Source: Streptomyces sp. SID12488
Lineage (GTDB): Bacteria; Actinomycetota; Actinomycetes; Streptomycetales; Streptomycetaceae
Direction: 5' to 3'
DNA length: 64,000 nucleotides
Assembly (NCBI RefSeq): GCF_010548275.1
Contig: NZ_JAAGLT010000010.1
Coordinates: 62,001 to 126,000 of the forward strand
In this document: in pieces, positions 60,801 to 64,000 of the stretch
Layout of the letters: each line of letters starts with the position of its first letter
Numbering within the stretch: the first letter of the stretch is position 1
The notes under the pieces: generated by a model
Database searches by the model: none
Told to the model about the DNA's origin: nothing
The model's input: only the letters and a program-made list of their open reading frames with translations
Position numbers and translations under genes: made by a program

Positions 60801-61784
60801 ATGAAGCCATCCCACACCCAAGTCCTGGTCGAGGCTGCCTATGCAGCCGGAGCCGGTGACCGGCGCGAGGCCGCGATGACGGTGCTGAGGCTGCTTGAGC
60901 CGGTGACTCACCACGATGCCAGCGCCGTCCTGCTCTGGGACCCGATGGCCCGTGCGCACCGCGCGCTCGCTGTGGTCACCTACGGTGATGAAACGGTTGC
61001 CGCATTGGGTGACCGCTATGCGGCGAGTGCTGAGAACCGGCTGGTTTGGGAGCGGCGCCTGCCGATGCGGATCGACGACGTGCCGGGCGACTACCGACGG
61101 TCCCCGATGTACCGCGAGGTGCTCGGACCTGCCGGCTTCGCAGACGGCATGACCACCTGCCTCTTCTCGGACAGCGGTGTGTACACGGGCATGCTGCATT
61201 TCTCCGCGGCGGGGCGCGGCGCGTTCCGTGATGACGCGGCCGAACTCCTCAAGGCCCTGGTGCCCGCGCTGGCGCGGATGTGCGACGTGGCTCGACGGCA
61301 GACCACCGGATGCGCCATACCGCCGGGAGCGAACGCCACCCTGATCGACTACACCGGCCGTGCCTGGGCCGTCGAGTCGTGCGCCCCGGCGCTCGCGCCC
61401 ACGCAGCCCGAGTTCACCGGCTTTCTGCGTCGCTTCATGGCCTCGGCGCAGGTTGCCGCGACCGGGCTGCAGGCGTCGAGCGAAGGGTGGCTCGCGCTGC
61501 AGGTCCTGAAGGTGGCCGATCCGCTGGGACGGCCGGAACCGGCCGTACTGGTGCAGGAGCTTCCGACGGCCGCCCTGCCCTATTCACTCTCGCCGCGCGA
61601 GTACGACATCCTGAACGGGATGGCGGCGGGGTTCTCGAACCAGCAGTTGGCATCGCAGCGAGACGTCTCCCTGCGCACGGTGACCACGCACGTGGAGCGG
61701 ATCCTCCACAAGATGGAGCAGCCGTCGCGAGCCGGCGCGGTGGCGTCGGCGCTGCGCGACGGGATTCTCAGCTTGAACCGCTGA
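60801..61784 (+). CDS. LuxR-type regulator with N-terminal sensor domain
   Basis: 327 residues. The first 170 residues (LVEAAYAAGAGDRREAAMTV, LRLLEPVTHHDASAVLLWDP ... YTGMLHFSAAGRGAFRDDAA) look like a GAF/PAS-like ligand domain. The C-terminal LuxR HTH (about 255-320) contains SLSPREYDILNGMAAGFSNQ, VSLRTVTTHVERILHKMEQP. It lacks a receiver domain and phospho-acceptor. ATG 60801 has GAGAGGG upstream. It is directly followed on the same strand by the permease and amidase-like genes, so is the probable pathway regulator. Confidence 0.85.
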   Translation: MKPSHTQVLVEAAYAAGAGDRREAAMTVLRLLEPVTHHDASAVLLWDPMARAHRALAVVTYGDETVAALGDRYAASAENRLVWERRLPMRIDDVPGDYRRSPMYREVLGPAGFADGMTTCLFSDSGVYTGMLHFSAAGRGAFRDDAAELLKALVPALARMCDVARRQTTGCAIPPGANATLIDYTGRAWAVESCAPALAPTQPEFTGFLRRFMASAQVAATGLQASSEGWLALQVLKVADPLGRPEPAVLVQELPTAALPYSLSPREYDILNGMAAGFSNQQLASQRDVSLRTVTTHVERILHKMEQPSRAGAVASALRDGILSLNR

Positions 61785-61977
61785 CCGCCGCTGTCGGTAG
61801 GAATGCGTATTGAGGCGCAAGGTGGCCGAGCGCCATATTCGAGGTGAAGAAAGCCCGCGCTGTAGGCGGTCCTCACCCGCCGAGCCGGCTGTTGCCGACC
61901 CCGCGTCTTCCCCTGCTGTCGCCGCTCACGGCACCGACAGCCGACCGGGGCTCGTTCATCCCTCAGGAGGCCCGGCC

Positions 61978-63384
61978 ATGAACGTTCCAGAAGCTCCGCA
62001 AGCCATGTCCGAAAGACCCGGCGGCACAGATGACGACCGCGACCGGCTGCATGAACTCGGATACGAGCAGGAGCTCGCCCGCACGCTCAGCCTGGCCGAC
62101 GTCGTCATCTACGGCCTGATCTACATGGTGCCGCTCGCCCCCGTCGCGGTGTTCGGCGTCGTCTACAACATGTCCGCCGGCGCCGTCGCCTCGGTCTACG
62201 TGGTGGCCGCGATCGCGATGCTGTTCAGTGCCGTCAGCTACAAGGAGATGGCGGTCCGGTTCCCGGTCGCCGGCTCGGTCTACAGCTACGTACGGATGGG
62301 CAGCAACCGCTTCCTCGGGTTCGTCTCCGGGTGGGCCATCCTGCTCGACTACCTGCTGCTGCCGGCGCTGCTGTGCGTCTTCGCGGCCAGCGCGATGACC
62401 GGAGTGGTCTCCTGGGTGCCCGCCTGGATCTGGGTGGTGATCTTCGTCGCCGCGACCGCCCTGATCAACATCATGGGCATCAGTGTCACCGCGACGATGA
62501 ACAAGATCTTCCTCTACATCCAGCTGGTCGTGCTGGCCGTGTTCCTGGTCTGGGCAGCCGTGCTCATCCTCCAGGGCCGGGCCCATCTGTCGCTCAACCC
62601 GTTCGTTCCCGCCGACGGCGGCTCCTGGTCCCTGATCCTCGGTGCGGTTCCGGTCGCCGCCCTGAGTTACATCGGGTTCGACGCGATCTCGACACTGAAC
62701 GAGGAAGCCGAGGGCGGTGGCAAAACCGTCTCCAAGGCCACCATGATCGTCCTCTACCAGGTGACCGCGCTGTTCGTCGTGCAGGTCTTCGTGGCGGGCA
62801 TCCTCGTCCCGAGCGGGACGGAATTCGCCGACGGCGACCCGGTCAACAACGCCTTCTACAACGTGGTGGGCACGGCCATGGCGGGCTGGTTCAAGACTGT
62901 CCTCCTGCTGACCGCCGCCCTGATCGCGATCTTCGCCAACACCATCGCCTCCAACGCCACCTCCGCCCGCCTGGTCTTCAGCATGGCCCGCGACGGGCAG
63001 TTGCCGAAGTTCCTGTCACGGGTCAGCGACAAGCACCAGGTCCCCCTCAACGCGATGATCTTCATCGCAGTCCTGTCGGTGGGGGTCGGCATCCTCGGCG
63101 TGGAGCAGTCGGGACTGCTGATCACCCTGGTGACCTTCGGCGCGATCACCGCCTACGTCCTCCTCCACGTCAGCGTTTTCACCCACTTCGTCGTCCGAGG
63201 CCGCAGCCGCCGCTTCTTCGTCCACTGGGTCTCCCCGATCCTCGGCGCCGCGCTCCTCCTGGTCGCGCTGTGGAACGCGGACCCCAACGCCAAGATCGTC
63301 GGCTCGTGCTGGCTCGTCATCGGCCTCGGTGTGGCGGCGTACTTCAAGCTCACCGGCCGTGCGCTCGGTGGCTCCGACGCCTGA
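61978..63384 (+). CDS. APC family permease
   Basis: 468 residues, 12 membrane segments. SLADVVIYGLIYMVPLAPVA, FPVAGSVYSYVRMGSNRFLG, SGWAILLDYLLLPALL, LSYIGFDAISTLNEEAEGGG, NTIASNATSARLVFSMARDG and QLPKFLSRV are the standard APC pattern. The N-terminal 40 residues are hydrophilic. ATG 61978 follows CAGGAGGCC. It lies between a LuxR regulator and formamidase-like genes, so the natural guess is import of an amide, amine or amino-acid-like substrate used by the enzyme. Which one is not known. Confidence 0.9.
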   Translation: MNVPEAPQAMSERPGGTDDDRDRLHELGYEQELARTLSLADVVIYGLIYMVPLAPVAVFGVVYNMSAGAVASVYVVAAIAMLFSAVSYKEMAVRFPVAGSVYSYVRMGSNRFLGFVSGWAILLDYLLLPALLCVFAASAMTGVVSWVPAWIWVVIFVAATALINIMGISVTATMNKIFLYIQLVVLAVFLVWAAVLILQGRAHLSLNPFVPADGGSWSLILGAVPVAALSYIGFDAISTLNEEAEGGGKTVSKATMIVLYQVTALFVVQVFVAGILVPSGTEFADGDPVNNAFYNVVGTAMAGWFKTVLLLTAALIAIFANTIASNATSARLVFSMARDGQLPKFLSRVSDKHQVPLNAMIFIAVLSVGVGILGVEQSGLLITLVTFGAITAYVLLHVSVFTHFVVRGRSRRFFVHWVSPILGAALLLVALWNADPNAKIVGSCWLVIGLGVAAYFKLTGRALGGSDA

Positions 63385-63400
63385 CCGCACTCGCGCATAC

Positions 63401-63466
63401 CGCCGGGCAGCACAGGCATCGGCCTGAGACACCGTCACATCGAGGCGCCTCAGTCGCTGCCCGGCG
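63401..63466 (+). other. Structured leader candidate upstream of formamidase-like genes
   Basis: CGCCGGGCAGC (63401-63411) pairs with GCTGCCCGGCG (63456-63466), an exact 11-bp stem enclosing 44 nt that hold a smaller CTGAG/CTCAG pairing and a GAGGCGCCTC palindrome. It lies between the permease stop and the leader ORF. It could be a terminator, a processing site or a regulatory RNA. I do not recognise a known riboswitch. Confidence 0.5.
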
Positions 63467-63503
63467 CTCGCGAGCTCCTTCAGCACAAGAAAGGCCACCT
63501 TCC

Positions 63504-63566
63504 GTGAGCCCATCGTCCTTGTCCCGCCGCACCGCAACGGTGTCCCAGCAGCAGCAGGTGAACTGA
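63504..63566 (+). CDS. 20-codon leader ORF with four consecutive Gln codons
   Basis: GTG 63504, with GAAAGG upstream, encodes VSPSSLSRRTATVSQQQQVN and stops at TGA 63564-63566, sharing its last base with the ATG of the next gene (TGATG). The downstream ATG has only a weak AGGTG of its own, so its translation may depend on ribosomes finishing this ORF. QQQQ is written CAG CAG CAG CAG. It may be a translational-coupling leader or an attenuation peptide; it could also be chance. Confidence 0.4.
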   Translation: MSPSSLSRRTATVSQQQQVN

Positions 63567-63913
63567 TGCGCACCAGTGCAGACCGCTCCGCCGAGCTGCT
63601 CGAAGTGTTCCGTCTGCGCAGCGAAGAACGCCTGCGCAAGGAGTGCACCGACGAGGTCGCCGCCGCCCATGACGGGGCTCCGCTGGGACTGCAAAACGAC
63701 CGCACTCAACGTGTGCTGCGGGCGCTGCGCAGCCTCCCCGTCTCGGGCAAGCACATCATCTTCTCCGAAGGTCCCGACGGCCCCTGGCACGTGGCGCAGA
63801 TCGTCCTGGGCATGCCGGGCAACCTGCTCCTGACCCAGCAGTCCTTCGAGGACTACGAAGACGCCATGCGGTACATCTTCACGGCGCGCCGCGCGCAACT
63901 GCTGCAGAACTAG
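63566..63913 (+). CDS. N,N-dimethylformamidase small-subunit-like protein
   Basis: 115 residues, cytoplasmic. As I recall it, the small (alpha) subunit of bacterial dimethylformamidase has the order RRKE..D.....A....PFG....P..RV....R..P..GKYYI.SE....Y.IA.I, then an EEAM.A.F..R end. Here LRKECTDEV, PLGLQNDRTQRVLRALRSLP, SGKHIIFSEGPDGPWHVAQI, then YEDAMRYIFTARRAQ occur in the same order. The following gene starts like the large subunit. Known DMFases hydrolyse dimethylformamide to dimethylamine and formate. Whether the substrate here is the same is uncertain. Confidence 0.6.
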   Translation: MRTSADRSAELLEVFRLRSEERLRKECTDEVAAAHDGAPLGLQNDRTQRVLRALRSLPVSGKHIIFSEGPDGPWHVAQIVLGMPGNLLLTQQSFEDYEDAMRYIFTARRAQLLQN

Positions 63914-63929
63914 AAAGAAACGAGGAGCC

Positions 63930-64000
63930 CATGGCACTCTCGAGCGGCCGCACGACGACCCAGAACGTCTTCGGCTACACCGATCGCTTCTCCGCCCGCC
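63930..64000 (+). CDS. Probable N,N-dimethylformamidase large subunit, N-terminal fragment
   Basis: ATG 63930 with GAGGAG 3 nt upstream reads MALSSGRTTTQNVFGYTDRF, then SAR, to the window edge (23 codons). The GYTDRFSAR stretch resembles the beginning of DMFase large (beta) subunits, which start around a G-Y-x-D-R-x-S motif. It is 16 nt after the small-subunit stop. Only the first domain residues are visible, so the call rests mainly on the gene pair. Confidence 0.55.

Overview
The window is high-GC actinobacterial chromosome, almost certainly Streptomyces. The evidence is a strong G/C bias at third codon positions, frequent GTG starts, 4-nt ATGA/GTGA gene overlaps, XRE-DUF397 and SigE-type ECF genes, an LAxTG-anchored surface protein, and the housekeeping neighbourhood ask-asd / ybaB-recR / purA / eutBC. 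I found no rRNA, tRNA, CRISPR array, replication origin or intact insertion sequence. Function calls come from reading motifs by eye, without database searches.

Layout. 1-7.4 kb: a divergent PadR regulator (truncated by the window edge) and SnoaL-like gene sharing a perfect operator-like palindrome; an S9 peptidase behind a large LuxR-type ATPase regulator (LAL); a divergent XRE-nSTAND NTPase. 7.4-16.4 kb: a secreted RNase Sa-like guanyl ribonuclease, SURF1, an ECF sigma factor coupled to a membrane partner, the ask-asd operon (Asd has a repetitive N-terminal extension), and an OmpR/histidine-kinase pair. 16.4-28.7 kb: secreted NTF2-like protein, lipoprotein, DUF5063-recR and ybaB, a SLATT membrane protein, a small secreted protein, a Ser/Thr kinase, a class III aminotransferase, and a GntR regulator coupled to a GT2-membrane fusion.

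28.9-46.7 kb is more accessory: a PIN/RHH-like toxin-antitoxin pair with a palindromic operator, an XRE-DUF397 pair with an internally duplicated DUF397, a four-gene oxidoreductase operon (NAD(P)H-binding protein, Old Yellow Enzyme, VOC, NTF2) divergent from a GntR gene with twin operator-like boxes, a second ECF sigma/anti-sigma-like pair, a DUF4097 gene divergent from an unusual IS30-type-HTH/MarR fusion with a cluster of GTTGC boxes, an EamA transporter with a microsatellite-encoded Met-Pro tail, and a sortase-anchored surface protein.

46.8-57.4 kb is core-like: 5'-nucleotidase, secreted beta-propeller/Ig-like protein, purA, a degenerate diacylglycerol-kinase-like gene, and the ethanolamine module eutB-eutC with a divergent permease. 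A long inverted repeat lies next to eutC and encodes its last 22 residues. 57.5-60.8 kb holds a methyltransferase, a small CxxCH-containing protein, a HAD protein and two decayed regulators (XRE/TPR and IclR).

60.8-64.0 kb is the most interesting part: LuxR regulator, APC permease, structured leader with a tiny coupled ORF containing four consecutive Gln codons, a small protein resembling the N,N-dimethylformamidase small subunit, and the first 23 codons of a probable large subunit. It looks like a self-contained amide-uptake and hydrolysis operon cut off by the window end.
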